NCBI GenBank assembly: GCA_965248935.1
Contig: OZ252214.1
Location: 186,001 to 250,000 of the forward strand
Length of the DNA stretch: 64,000 nt
Origin: G032773895 sp965248935
Lineage (GTDB): Bacteria; Pseudomonadota; Gammaproteobacteria; Pseudomonadales; Cellvibrionaceae
Direction: 5' to 3'
The position numbers were made by a program, and so were the translations under genes. Positions within the stretch are counted from its first letter, which is position 1, and each line of letters starts with the position of its first letter. Positions 51,390 to 60,358 of the stretch are shown here, one piece after another. Below the pieces are notes generated by a model that ran no database searches, had not been told where the DNA came from, and worked only from the letters and a program-made list of their open reading frames with translations.

Positions 51390-52843
51390 TCTAAATATCC
51401 AGTCAGAATAAAAAAGTAATTTTTGGTTAAAACAATATCCCATTTGGAAAAATGTTTTTTTGACAAGACTTCTAATTCCAAAGGAGTATAGTAGTGCTTA
51501 TAAACCTTATAAACTTCACCACTATTAAGTGCCCTTAGTTGCATATCGTTTTTGTGATTTAGGCAGTTTAACTCTTCAGGGTTATAATATGAATCTACCA
51601 TAACCACCTTCCCCTGATTTTTTTTTAAGGTCTTTAATATTTGATTGAAAAAAGCATCTAATCTATCTCTAGGTATATGACTTAGCCAAAATGCGAAGAA
51701 GCACATGCTAAAAGTGTAGCTGTATTCCGCTCTAATATCAGAGAATACATCAAATATATCCCCCTTTATTTTGGTTTTTTCATAGTTGATAGAGAGCATA
51801 TTGTTAGAAACGTCTGTGGGTAAAATTCTATTTTTTTTGGATAATATTTTTGTCCATCGACCAGTTCCCGCCGCAATTTCAATAATATTTTCGCCGTTAA
51901 ATTTATCTAAGACTGTTTCGATCTTGTCAAGATCTGAAAACCATTTTTTATTTTGTTCTTCACCTTTGTCATATTGGTTAATTCTATCGTACCATTCTTC
52001 ATATTCTTTAGCTCTCGCATCGTAATACCTTTTCATCTCTAGTTCGATGGGTATCTCAATATTGTCAACTTCCACTAGAGTATCAATGAGTTTGCTTGCC
52101 TTTTTTATTTTTCCAAATGGCTCCTGAGTTTGGATAAGCTGCTTAACCCTCTCAGCTTTAGCTAAAGTAGAGCAGAACACGAGATCATGACCAAAAATAA
52201 GCCCTTTAAGTCTTAGTTCTTTTGATTTTTCGAGATCCTTTTCACTTAGAAGGCTTGTTATTAGAAAAAATTCAAGATCTGGGAACTTGAAAATAATCCT
52301 GCCAATTTTTTCTATGTCGGAGCCGTGTAGAGCAATATATTTAATATTCGTATTTTTTACTATTGAGGCTATGCGTTCTTCAATATTTTTTTCAGAATAA
52401 TTTCGCACAATAGCATTGGTTCTTGCAATTATCGATGAGCTAGAGTTACTGTCTGTAAAGTTTAATCTGTCAACAAACTCATCCTGAGTTATAAGCTTTC
52501 TTTCTGTTTTGTAGAGAGCGGATATTTTAGGAGTTTTTTCATCTTCAATACAGATGAAAGAAGGGTTTAGTTTTGAAATATTCAAAAGATGATCCTTGAA
52601 AACGTCCGGGTCTTCAATCCCAGCATCTAAATCAATAATTGAATTAATATTTGAAGCTTCAATTATTCTTTTAATTATTTGGAATTTTTCTTCTGGTGAG
52701 GATAGATCTAAATCAGGAAGTCCAAAACAGGACACCGAAATTGAATACCCACTTAACCATATAAATTCACCACCTAGTTGATGAACCATTTTCGCTTCAA
52801 GAGGGCTATGAACACCAATAATAGTTTTAGGTTTCGTAGTCAT
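51386..52843 (-). CDS. PEP mutase/isocitrate lyase-like domain fused to a SAM methyltransferase
   Basis: About 485 residues from the ATG at 52843 (MTTKPKTIIGVHSPLEAKMV); an in-frame TTG six codons earlier lies within the 25-bp repeat. Residues 1-260 form a PEP-mutase/ICL barrel: FIWLSGYSIS, metal-site DLDAGIEDPD, the active-site loop ICIEDEKTPKISALY (compare EDKxxPKxNS) and IARTNAIV. Residues 290-485 are a class I methyltransferase with IIEIAAGTGRWTKILSKK (SAM site) and MCFFAFWLSHIPRDRLDAFF. The fusion could make or use a C-P or C-C bonded small molecule and methylate it; the substrate is unknown. Convergent with the STAND gene, sharing its stop. Confidence 0.8.
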   Translation of the reverse strand: MTTKPKTIIGVHSPLEAKMVHQLGGEFIWLSGYSISVSCFGLPDLDLSSPEEKFQIIKRIIEASNINSIIDLDAGIEDPDVFKDHLLNISKLNPSFICIEDEKTPKISALYKTERKLITQDEFVDRLNFTDSNSSSSIIARTNAIVRNYSEKNIEERIASIVKNTNIKYIALHGSDIEKIGRIIFKFPDLEFFLITSLLSEKDLEKSKELRLKGLIFGHDLVFCSTLAKAERVKQLIQTQEPFGKIKKASKLIDTLVEVDNIEIPIELEMKRYYDARAKEYEEWYDRINQYDKGEEQNKKWFSDLDKIETVLDKFNGENIIEIAAGTGRWTKILSKKNRILPTDVSNNMLSINYEKTKIKGDIFDVFSDIRAEYSYTFSMCFFAFWLSHIPRDRLDAFFNQILKTLKKNQGKVVMVDSYYNPEELNCLNHKNDMQLRALNSGEVYKVYKHYYTPLELEVLSKKHFSKWDIVLTKNYFFILTGYLD

Positions 52844-52849
52844 AATAAT

Positions 52850-52874
52850 GCTAATTCCCAATTATCCTTACTTT
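52850..52874 (-). repeat. Right copy of the 25-bp inverted repeat
   Basis: Exact reverse complement of 48376-48400. It lies 6 bp before the ATG at 52843 and overlaps the 3' end of the tyrosine recombinase gene, including its TAA (52868-52870). Confidence 0.95.
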
Positions 52875-53842
52875 TTACTAAAACGCCCCCTTACATTTGC
52901 CTTAGAAATCTTCTGTTTAAGTGTTTTATCGCTAACATGGGTATATATCTCAGTCGTTGAAATACTGTGGTGGCCAAGCAAACGTTGAACAAAACGAATA
53001 TCCACACCGGCTTCCAATAGCTCACATGCAGCACTATGACGAAACATATGTGGGGTAATTCTCTCCTTTTGGCCAGATAGTTCGGAAATTATACGAATAC
53101 ATTTTCGTATAAATTGGGTTGAAGCGGATTGCCCTCGGCTATTGATAAGAAAATTTTCCGTTTTTGCCTCGGCAATAGAACGAGATAATAAATAGGCTTT
53201 AATTAACTCGCAAAGATCATAATCGGGAATAAAGACGTAACGCTCCCTCGACCCCTTCCCCATAATTTTTATTTTTCTTTCTCTTGTATCAATATCATTT
53301 ATTTTGATACTGACCAGCTCTGCGACTCTTAAACCAGTGCAAAATAATAATTCCAATGAAACAAGCGTTGTTAACTTATTAAGGCATTTCCCCGTTTTGA
53401 TAAGCGCACAGATGTCTGAAGCTATATACAGGATACTTCCTGGCATACCCAGTTCTTTTCTTGCGGCTAGAATAATTTTACGTATACTTCTGGACGGTAT
53501 ATTTTTGGGTAACTTTTTTGGAGATTTAATCTCTATTCTCGTTTTATTAAAAGGATTTATATCGATAACATCATCAAGCTCCAACCAACGAAACATTGCT
53601 TTAATGCAAGATAACTTGCGCTTGATTGTTGCAGGCATATAGTCTTTATCGGACAAAAAGTTATGAAATTCTCTTATTTTACCTTTATCAATTTTATAAA
53701 TGGATGTTGATCGCCCTAAACACGTTTGAAATTGAACAAGGTCTATTTTATAGGCTTTTAATGTATAGCTGGACAGGTTTTTATTTTTTGTGCAGTATAC
53801 AAAATAATCAGAACATAATGTATTCAATTTTGTCATAGCCAC
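52868..53842 (-). CDS. Tyrosine recombinase/integrase
   Basis: 324 residues. The N-terminal SAM-like core-binding domain (about 10-95) includes SYTLKAYKIDLVQFQTCLGR and PATIKRKLSCIKAMFRWLEL. The catalytic domain holds Arg in CTGLRVAELVSIKINDID, Lys in IMGKGSRERYV, HxxR in ITPHMFRHSAACELLEAGVD, the second His in LLGHHSISTTEIY and the nucleophile Tyr in EIYTHV. All six catalytic positions are present. It is XerC/D-like in length. Its stop lies inside the right 25-bp repeat, so recombination there would leave the gene intact and swap what lies downstream. No phage genes are nearby. Confidence 0.93.
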   Translation of the reverse strand: MAMTKLNTLCSDYFVYCTKNKNLSSYTLKAYKIDLVQFQTCLGRSTSIYKIDKGKIREFHNFLSDKDYMPATIKRKLSCIKAMFRWLELDDVIDINPFNKTRIEIKSPKKLPKNIPSRSIRKIILAARKELGMPGSILYIASDICALIKTGKCLNKLTTLVSLELLFCTGLRVAELVSIKINDIDTRERKIKIMGKGSRERYVFIPDYDLCELIKAYLLSRSIAEAKTENFLINSRGQSASTQFIRKCIRIISELSGQKERITPHMFRHSAACELLEAGVDIRFVQRLLGHHSISTTEIYTHVSDKTLKQKISKANVRGRFSKK

Positions 53843-54033
53843 TCTTCTTTGAAATAAAAGAGGCTATTCTATTATCGAATAATGTTTTTATAACAGAAAT
53901 ATTGATATACCATCTTTTATTGGCAAGAATATACTGGCTTACTATCAACAAATAAAAACCATAAGCGGTATAAAACAGTGAAAATAATTTTTAGTGAGAG
54001 GTGAAAGCCTTACCGTATACGGATATGAATTTA

Positions 54034-55035
54034 TTAATTTTGACTGATCTTATTAAGAAATTCTTCACTTAGTGGTCGAGTATCATACCCATCTTTCCTT
54101 GTCAAAAAGCTATAGAGCCAGAAAACGGGTAGACAGGTAAATATCAGTAATAATAATAAAATATCTAACCATCCGTAATATCCCACACTAAATACAACCC
54201 TTAAGAGGTTTACTGTAGATCGGAAGGCTCCTTTAGATAACATAAAGAGTGCTTGAGATACGCCCGCCATCGGCCATACGTAAGGGTAGCGCCTCAACAA
54301 CTTATGGTGCTTACCAATAAGCCTAGCTTTTACATTATGCTCTAGTAGCACCTTTAAATTTCTAGATAGAGTTTTATCAGAGTGAACGTTGACTCTTATG
54401 CCAACATAGCTCAATGGAATAGGTTTTATACCAAGCGAGACCAAACTCATTAATAAGTCCGTATCTTCACCACTGGCCATTTCTGTATCAAAGAGCCCTA
54501 CTTTAAAAAGCGTTTCTCGACCAATGGCCACACCATAACCGATACCTATCGATAAGCTGTTACCAACAAGTTCATCTTCACAGCGATAATTTTCAAGAGG
54601 CAACAAGTAAGAAACTTCTTTTTTTTGATCATTTTTTCTACTAATACTTTCAATACCACACCAAGCGAAAACTTCATCTACTGATTTATCTTTTAATACA
54701 GAATGATGCCTGTAAAGTATTTCTGGCATAAATTCGTCGTCATCGTCTAAAAAAATAATCCATTTTCCCTGGCTTTTTTCTATACCGTAGTTGCGTGAAA
54801 ACGAAACGCCCATGTTTCTGGAATTTTTATAGCATTTAAGTTGAAAGATTTTATGCCAGCTATCATATTCTAAACAAGAATCAGAATAATCATCGATAAC
54901 TATCACTTCAAAATTAGTATATGTCTGATCAGCAAGACTATTAAGAGCCCTAGCTAACATTTCTGGCTTATTATAAGTTGCTATAACAACACTAAAAAAT
55001 GGTTGAAATTCATTAGATAATGAAATTAATTCCAT
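54034..55035 (-). CDS. Family 2 glycosyltransferase with C-terminal membrane segment
   Basis: 333 residues. GT-A fold with FFSVVIATYNKPEMLARALN, VIVIDDYSDS, the nucleotide-sugar DxD region WIIFLDDDDEFMPE, and ASGEDTDLLMSLVSLG (acceptor base region ED). A hydrophobic C-terminal region (ILLLLLIFTCLPVFWLYSF, about 295-315) anchors it. It is 18 bp downstream of the radical SAM gene on the same strand, so it is probably cotranscribed with the microcin-like genes and may glycosylate the peptide or a carrier. Surface polysaccharide synthesis is an alternative. Confidence 0.85.
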   Translation of the reverse strand: MELISLSNEFQPFFSVVIATYNKPEMLARALNSLADQTYTNFEVIVIDDYSDSCLEYDSWHKIFQLKCYKNSRNMGVSFSRNYGIEKSQGKWIIFLDDDDEFMPEILYRHHSVLKDKSVDEVFAWCGIESISRKNDQKKEVSYLLPLENYRCEDELVGNSLSIGIGYGVAIGRETLFKVGLFDTEMASGEDTDLLMSLVSLGIKPIPLSYVGIRVNVHSDKTLSRNLKVLLEHNVKARLIGKHHKLLRRYPYVWPMAGVSQALFMLSKGAFRSTVNLLRVVFSVGYYGWLDILLLLLIFTCLPVFWLYSFLTRKDGYDTRPLSEEFLNKISQN

Positions 55036-55053
55036 TCAAATGGTCTATAAAAA

Positions 55054-56343
55054 TCAATCAACTCTAGCTTGTCTAGTAAGCCCAGACAATCTAAATTTAG
55101 CAAAAAAATCACACAACTTATTTAATAATTGTGCTTTTTTCTTTCGCAAAAAATAATAATTACGGTATTTTTTTTCATTAAAAAGATCAATAAAATTTTC
55201 TTGATCTTTATAAATATCTTTGTAGCTTTCATCTCTAATTGAATCTAGTTTTACTGTAGCGTTACAAAATTCGCTTAACTTATAGCTAAGGTCTCGTGAG
55301 TTCATATATGAAATAACATCCTGTAAATCACGAGTAACGCTTAAAGATAAGCGATTGCTGGAAATATATTCATTTATCTGTTTTTTTATAATCTTTTTCT
55401 TACTTTTTGGAAGAATCTGTATGCTATAAATTGACGGTGTCTCTAAAATATTAAAATGAAATTTTTCACTTTCAACAAATTTTGTTTTACTGAGCCGGTC
55501 AATAATTTCCGTTAATGTAAAAATATTAAAAATACTAACAGTAATTGATACCATTACATTTGCATAGGGTGCATTTTCTCTTAATATTTCTCTATTTTTT
55601 TCTAACGTAGCAAAGCCTTCACCTTTTCTTACATAACCTGTTTTTTCATTAACGGCGTCGATACTAATATTGAAATCAATTTTTTTAAAATTCTTCCAAA
55701 GATCAAATAAGTCATACCCTTTGTATTTTAACTTTGTGAAATTAGTATTATACCTAAGTCGAACACTGGTATTACCCTTATCGATCAACAACCTTAATAT
55801 GTCGTAGTGTTCCTTCATTATTAGAGGTTCGCCGCCAGCAAAATAAAACTCTCTTACATGCGGTATATGTTCTGATATTTGAGATAAGACGTCATCTCTT
55901 CCTTCGATTTTTATAAGCGCTTTTTCACCGGCAGCGCTATTTAATTTTTTTGAATCTTCATACCAGCTACTACTTGAACCATGCCAGCAGGTTCTACATT
56001 TCAAATTACATAAGTTTGAAAACCGAATATCAAAATAGATTATTTTGGGAGATGATATTACATTCTGAATATCAAGGTCAGAATATTCATAATTACTAAG
56101 CTGTCTTAAGCTTGTTGTACCGCATTTTTCTTTTTGATAACAGACACTACAACTTTCTTCCTTCACGCCTTTTATCATTTTTTCTCTAATATCGACTAAA
56201 CTCTTGTTTTCCCAAATTTCTTCGATAGTTTCAGTTCCAAGATTACCCAATACCTTGGGATTTACACAGCAAGGAGTAACATTACCAAAATTGTTTGCAT
56301 GAAAGTGAACAAAGGGTAATATACAAAAATTATTTTTATCCAT
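55054..56343 (-). CDS. Radical SAM enzyme with an additional Cys-cluster region
   Basis: 429 residues. An N-terminal segment resembling a SPASM/twitch region (FCILPFVHFHANNFGNVTPC, CSVCYQKEKCG) precedes the radical SAM core with SNLCNLKCRTCWHG (CxxxCxxC) near residue 112, GGEPLIMKEHYDIL (SAM-binding GGE), and KKIDFNISIDAVNEKTGYVR. Such twitch-type proteins modify peptides or other substrates by radical chemistry. Placement between an exporter-linked peptide cluster and a glycosyltransferase suggests a maturation step. No RiPP recognition element was identified by eye. Confidence 0.85.
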   Translation of the reverse strand: MDKNNFCILPFVHFHANNFGNVTPCCVNPKVLGNLGTETIEEIWENKSLVDIREKMIKGVKEESCSVCYQKEKCGTTSLRQLSNYEYSDLDIQNVISSPKIIYFDIRFSNLCNLKCRTCWHGSSSSWYEDSKKLNSAAGEKALIKIEGRDDVLSQISEHIPHVREFYFAGGEPLIMKEHYDILRLLIDKGNTSVRLRYNTNFTKLKYKGYDLFDLWKNFKKIDFNISIDAVNEKTGYVRKGEGFATLEKNREILRENAPYANVMVSITVSIFNIFTLTEIIDRLSKTKFVESEKFHFNILETPSIYSIQILPKSKKKIIKKQINEYISSNRLSLSVTRDLQDVISYMNSRDLSYKLSEFCNATVKLDSIRDESYKDIYKDQENFIDLFNEKKYRNYYFLRKKKAQLLNKLCDFFAKFRLSGLTRQARVD

Positions 56344-56401
56344 TATATTTATAGCTCCTTTTTATTTATAATTTTTCATAATACAATTTAACGCACACAG
56401 T

Positions 56402-56614
56402 TTATTTTGAACTTATATCTTTCGGCAGTTTAGAAGCAGAATTATGCTTACCATTTAAAATATGCCATATAGTTCCAATTGCAAGAACCATTAAAAAAGC
56501 ACCTAATACTATCAATAAATTATTTTTTTCGATAATACCAAATACCAAACAAACTACCGCTATGATTAAAACAAAATATTGATAAATTTTATTCAACTTT
56601 AATGCTATTTTCAT
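56402..56614 (-). CDS. Small two-helix membrane protein, possible immunity
   Basis: About 70 residues from the ATG at 56614 (MKIALKLNKIYQYFVLIIAV), chosen because of the GGGAACAGAAG upstream and because the residues before it look non-coding. Two helices (about 12-30 and 35-54) and a polar tail. Small membrane proteins with this layout next to microcin genes commonly give self-immunity; that is inference from position. Confidence 0.5.
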   Translation of the reverse strand: MKIALKLNKIYQYFVLIIAVVCLVFGIIEKNNLLIVLGAFLMVLAIGTIWHILNGKHNSASKLPKDISSK

Positions 56615-56748
56615 CTTCTGTTCCCAGTAGCTCAACAATGTATTCGATATTATAACGGCAACTATTAAATCTTTTGCATATACAATATTAATTATTAACA
56701 AGCAGTGAATGTGATATAATTTTAATGCTTATATCATTATATTTCTGT

Positions 56749-57516
56749 TTAGTTTTCCAGTGTTTTTATAGCATCCGATAAATACGAATTAATTTTCATA
56801 TTCTTTTCTTTAATTATCAGCCCTTTCAGCTTATCTGAAAAAGCTTTCCTGGTAGCAACATCATCATATTTAGTTAATTTCCCTATATTTATACTTAAAG
56901 ACGCCGCCATGTCTATTCGGCTTTGCATAGAATAGGCTTTCTTTTCTCCTAAAGAATCGATAACACCATTTAAAACACTGTGAACCCCATTTTTAACTTG
57001 CTGTACACCTTCGGCAACCGCACTATCGTTATTTTTAGTTGTTGTATCTTCAAAAAAAGAGGCTAGTGCATTAAGATTGTAAGCATTAATATAGAGCATA
57101 TAAGCCATTAAAGATGCCATTTCACCTTCATAACTTTCTTTACTCCCTTTGTTCTCTTTACTCCCTGTATTCTCTTTTAAGTTTTCTTGTGCCTTAATAT
57201 AGGATACGAGTATTGTGCCAATTGCATAATTCAGATTCATCCCATTTTGTCTTCTAATATCATCGCTTAATTTTTTGTTAAAAATCAAATCTAATGACTT
57301 TTTTGAAATTATTTTTTCAAATTTCGAATTTTCTTCCGCTTTTCTAGGTAAAGTACTAGGTAAAGTAGATTGACCATTTGAAATTTCGTATGCAAAACTA
57401 AGGTAATGGTTAATATCCCATACTTCACTAGAGGGTTTGTTTTTTTCATCAGCAATAGCATTAAAAGTTAAAACAAGTAAAATAAATACTGTGGAAATTT
57501 TCAATTTTTTAAACAT
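56749..57516 (-). CDS. Exported helical protein of unknown function
   Basis: 255 residues with a signal peptide (MFKKLKISTVFILLVLTFNA, cleavage near IADE). The mature protein is helical and charged, with a small internal repeat (ENTGSKENKGSKES, about 116-129) and a possible coil at the C terminus. No family recognised. It follows the TPR gene by about 28 bp and is probably part of the microcin unit. Confidence 0.6.
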   Translation of the reverse strand: MFKKLKISTVFILLVLTFNAIADEKNKPSSEVWDINHYLSFAYEISNGQSTLPSTLPRKAEENSKFEKIISKKSLDLIFNKKLSDDIRRQNGMNLNYAIGTILVSYIKAQENLKENTGSKENKGSKESYEGEMASLMAYMLYINAYNLNALASFFEDTTTKNNDSAVAEGVQQVKNGVHSVLNGVIDSLGEKKAYSMQSRIDMAASLSINIGKLTKYDDVATRKAFSDKLKGLIIKEKNMKINSYLSDAIKTLEN

Positions 57517-57544
57517 ATAATCTCACCAAAACCTAATCAATTTT

Positions 57545-58042
57545 TTAGCTATTATTATTTTCAGCTTGCAAGTCTTCTATTCTTCCTTTTATTCCACTCA
57601 AAAGCACTTCATCATCGGTCAAGGACAAAGCTTGATTTAGAAGTATTTTTGCTTCTTCTACTTTTCCAGTAATTATCAAGATACGAGAATAATTAAAGTG
57701 AGCAAATGCATTATCCGGCTCCAACTTTAACGCTTTTTTATAATAAGTGATTGAGCTTTCTTTATCACCACAATCAAAACAAATATTAGCGATATTTACC
57801 ATGGCAGTAGCGACCAAATACCCCAAACCAATGGATGCATTAAAATCTTTTTTTGCATTTTCATAGTCGCCTTTAAGGGCAAATATTGTACCCCTATCAA
57901 TATAGGACTGACCGTGACCAGGGTCTTTTTTTAGAATTAAGTTGTATTGTAAAATCGAATCGTCAATTTCACCAGTAATCATTAATCGTTTAGCTTCATA
58001 ATATATATCTTCAATTTTTTTCTTTCGAAACCAAGTAAACAT
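57545..58042 (-). CDS. TPR-repeat protein
   Basis: About 165 residues from the ATG at 58042, which has GGAGTAAAT directly upstream (in-frame start six codons earlier is weaker). At least three TPRs: DDSILQYNLILKKDPGHGQS, the GDYENAKKDFNASIGLG pair and ESSITYYKKALKLEPDNAFA. It could be a scaffold for the SelO-like enzyme 46 bp upstream and its peptide substrate. No signal peptide; cytoplasmic. Confidence 0.8.
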   Translation of the reverse strand: MFTWFRKKKIEDIYYEAKRLMITGEIDDSILQYNLILKKDPGHGQSYIDRGTIFALKGDYENAKKDFNASIGLGYLVATAMVNIANICFDCGDKESSITYYKKALKLEPDNAFAHFNYSRILIITGKVEEAKILLNQALSLTDDEVLLSGIKGRIEDLQAENNNS

Positions 58043-58087
58043 ATTTACTCCATTTAACAAATATAAACCATTTTCATATATTTGTGA

Positions 58088-59830
58088 TTATTTTTTATTC
58101 ATCTCTATAGCTGGAACGACACGCTGAAGATTAGAAAGGTACAAATAAAAATTAAAACCCCTAAGCTCATATACTTGCTGATCTATTCCACCCAAATAGC
58201 CAACAAGCTCTTGAAAAGAGTTTAGTATTAGATTTTTATTGTTTATATCTATCAAGTATTCTCCAGAATCAACTTGATACAAAATAACTAAATTCCATGT
58301 TTTATATAATACAATTTTTTTATTTTTTTCCCCTTCAAAACACCAATCGCTTAACATATCGTAATCATTGATTAAGCTTTCTGTATCTTTATACGAGCCG
58401 TTATTACATAGCTCATGAACTTCCGAATCAACTGAAACCGTATAAAACATTGTAGATAATCGGGCACGTTTAATTGACGTAAAGAAACCACTCAACATAA
58501 AATGGTTAAAAGAAGAATAATGATCACCAGACGCTTCATATAAACGCTTAGCCAACCCTTTAAAAAATAAAACCAGCTCACCAGATTCAACATTACCAAT
58601 AATCTCTAGCCTATTGCGAGCTAAGTCTTCATCAAACGACGCTAAAAAGAAGCTTTCTATAAAGCATACTATCGGGTCGTTTTCTACCACTTTAGAAATT
58701 GACGGATTGGGATGTGGTTCTAAATTAAGAATTGACATTATAATATTTGAAAACTTATTCCAGTCTTCATCGGATAAATAATTATCTAGACTTACATTTT
58801 CAATTCCCAACAGATAGAAAACATGTGCATAAAAGCATGTTTCAAACTGCTCATAATAATATTTAATTAACGGAGCAGGATTTAATTCAGTATTATTTGC
58901 CTTATTGTATTCCCCAATAAGGTTCTGCAATATTTCTACAATACTTTGTGTCTCGTCAAAAAACGGCATTCTAGCTCGGCAGTAGTTAATTCCACTACTC
59001 ATAAAGCCAGCCGTAGAAACATCCAACCAACGGCCATCCAGAGAAATATTAGACGGGGTTATGGTTGAATGGCTTATTCTAAGCAATCGGGCAAAAGCAA
59101 ATTGATTAGCACATGCAGAAAGGAACCCGCCTAGAAATCGTATGTAATCGTTGTCCTCTCCTCCCTGTAAATGTTTTAGTTGTTTATTTACATCAACGGT
59201 TCTTTTTTGATCACTTATCCCGTGGTTGTCAAAATCATTTTGGGGTTCAAAAAATGGTGATTCAATAAAATGCGCTGGTCTTAAACACATTTCTCTAACA
59301 AGAATAACACCCCAACATTTTTTAATATTATCATCGTCATTACCGTATAGACCTAAATCTTCCCCTACATATATTAGCCCACATACCTTTGCGGCACCCA
59401 AAGGCAATACTTTATCTAAAACCAAACTAAAGATAACTTCTGATATTGCACTAGGTGAATCTAACCCACCATAACCATGATGCCCTTCGACATTTTTTCC
59501 AGCTAAGATATTTCTACCCGTACCCTTTAACTGGAATGTGCCATCATTACTTGTACGAGCCCCTCCACCATTATTGCCAATACCAATTCCACCATAGCGC
59601 TCTACTGAATGAGTTTTTATATCATTTTGGTCAAATTCAATACCAGAAAAACATTTTGAATCCGATATTGCATAGGAAAATTTTGCATGAAACTCTTCTT
59701 TTGAAATAACGGCAAAATCGATTTCTTCAGAAAACTTTCCTAGTGATCGATTAATCCAGAGCGTTTCTGCCGATAGAATTTTTTTAACTTCGACATCAAT
59801 AAGGTTATTAGGAAAGCTGTAAATATTCAT
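58088..59830 (-). CDS. SelO-like pseudokinase (protein AMPylase fold) in a microcin cluster
   Basis: 580 residues. Motifs line up with SelO/YdiU, the pseudokinase that transfers AMP to proteins: RYGGIGIGNNGGGAR, FQLKGTGRN (catalytic Lys), LDSPSAISEVIFSLVL (Glu), VREMCLRPAHFIES, HSTITPSNISLDGRWLDVST (metal-binding Asn and Asp) and a long C-terminal domain not found in SelO. The residues needed for nucleotide and metal binding appear present. It lies directly after the double-glycine peptide gene (138 bp, with a terminator-like hairpin between), so the peptide or its carrier is the likely substrate. Whether it matches MchC-type microcin maturation proteins must be tested. Confidence 0.7.
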   Translation of the reverse strand: MNIYSFPNNLIDVEVKKILSAETLWINRSLGKFSEEIDFAVISKEEFHAKFSYAISDSKCFSGIEFDQNDIKTHSVERYGGIGIGNNGGGARTSNDGTFQLKGTGRNILAGKNVEGHHGYGGLDSPSAISEVIFSLVLDKVLPLGAAKVCGLIYVGEDLGLYGNDDDNIKKCWGVILVREMCLRPAHFIESPFFEPQNDFDNHGISDQKRTVDVNKQLKHLQGGEDNDYIRFLGGFLSACANQFAFARLLRISHSTITPSNISLDGRWLDVSTAGFMSSGINYCRARMPFFDETQSIVEILQNLIGEYNKANNTELNPAPLIKYYYEQFETCFYAHVFYLLGIENVSLDNYLSDEDWNKFSNIIMSILNLEPHPNPSISKVVENDPIVCFIESFFLASFDEDLARNRLEIIGNVESGELVLFFKGLAKRLYEASGDHYSSFNHFMLSGFFTSIKRARLSTMFYTVSVDSEVHELCNNGSYKDTESLINDYDMLSDWCFEGEKNKKIVLYKTWNLVILYQVDSGEYLIDINNKNLILNSFQELVGYLGGIDQQVYELRGFNFYLYLSNLQRVVPAIEMNKK

Positions 59831-59890
59831 TTATTTAGGTTTTTAAGGTTTGATTTTCATATGTGCTTAAAATGGTCATTTGATAAAACA

Positions 59891-59923
59891 AAAGTTGAAC
59901 TCTAATGAATAGAGTTCAACTTT
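59891..59923 (-). terminator. Hairpin terminator or attenuator after the peptide gene
   Basis: Perfect 14-bp stem AAAGTTGAACTCTA and TAGAGTTCAACTTT around a 5-nt loop, followed on the minus strand by TTGTTTTATC. It lies 45 bp beyond the peptide stop, so it would let the peptide mRNA be more abundant than that of the downstream enzymes. Confidence 0.8.
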
Positions 59924-59967
59924 CTTTTACAAAAAACTACTTAGCAATAAGTAGCTGAAGTAACGGA

Positions 59968-60204
59968 TTAACCGTACCATGCATTATGCATTTGTTGTGC
60001 GCCTGCAGTCATAGCGTAAACACCACCTGCTACAGCAACTACTCCAATTGGCGCACCTGCACCACTTAAAATTGCGCCAGTACCACCAGCAATAGCAGCG
60101 ATTCCGCCAACCATTCCCATAGCACCGCCCATTACGGTATCACCACCGCCAACTACAGCGTCAATTTCAGATGCAGACAATTCTCTTATTGCAACATTAT
60201 TCAT
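59968..60204 (-). CDS. Microcin/class II bacteriocin-like precursor with double-glycine leader
   Basis: 78 residues. The leader MNNVAIRELSASEIDAVVGG has the hydrophobic pattern and GG end recognised by C39 peptidases; cleavage would follow Gly20. The core of 58 residues is Gly/Ala-rich and hydrophobic with GxxxG repeats (GGAMGMVGGIAAIAGGTGAI), ends QQMHNAWYG, and contains no Cys, so a membrane-inserting helical-hairpin peptide is likely. AAAAAGGAAAAAGTT precedes the ATG. It is 155 bp downstream of its exporter gene. It resembles class II microcins in style; I cannot name a subtype. Confidence 0.85.
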   Translation of the reverse strand: MNNVAIRELSASEIDAVVGGGDTVMGGAMGMVGGIAAIAGGTGAILSGAGAPIGVVAVAGGVYAMTAGAQQMHNAWYG

Positions 60205-60358
60205 AACTTTTTCCTTTTTTAGAATATTAAAAATAACTCATATATAATTCTATGAGCGTATTAATTATACTTTATGTTAACTATTTTTAAAAGATAATTA
60301 TTTTTCAAAAATAATATCTCTTAATTAAAAAATATAAAATATTTTAATTAAATTTTAA

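Noticed and set aside
48376..52874. Integron-type attC/attI sites at the 25-bp repeats
   Set aside because: The recombinase lacks an evident integron-specific insertion, the repeats are only 25 bp with no attC hairpin, and they are inverted, not direct.
48376..53842. Prophage or classical integrative element using the tyrosine recombinase
   Set aside because: No phage structural, replication or conjugation genes and no tRNA or direct-repeat attachment sites next to the recombinase.
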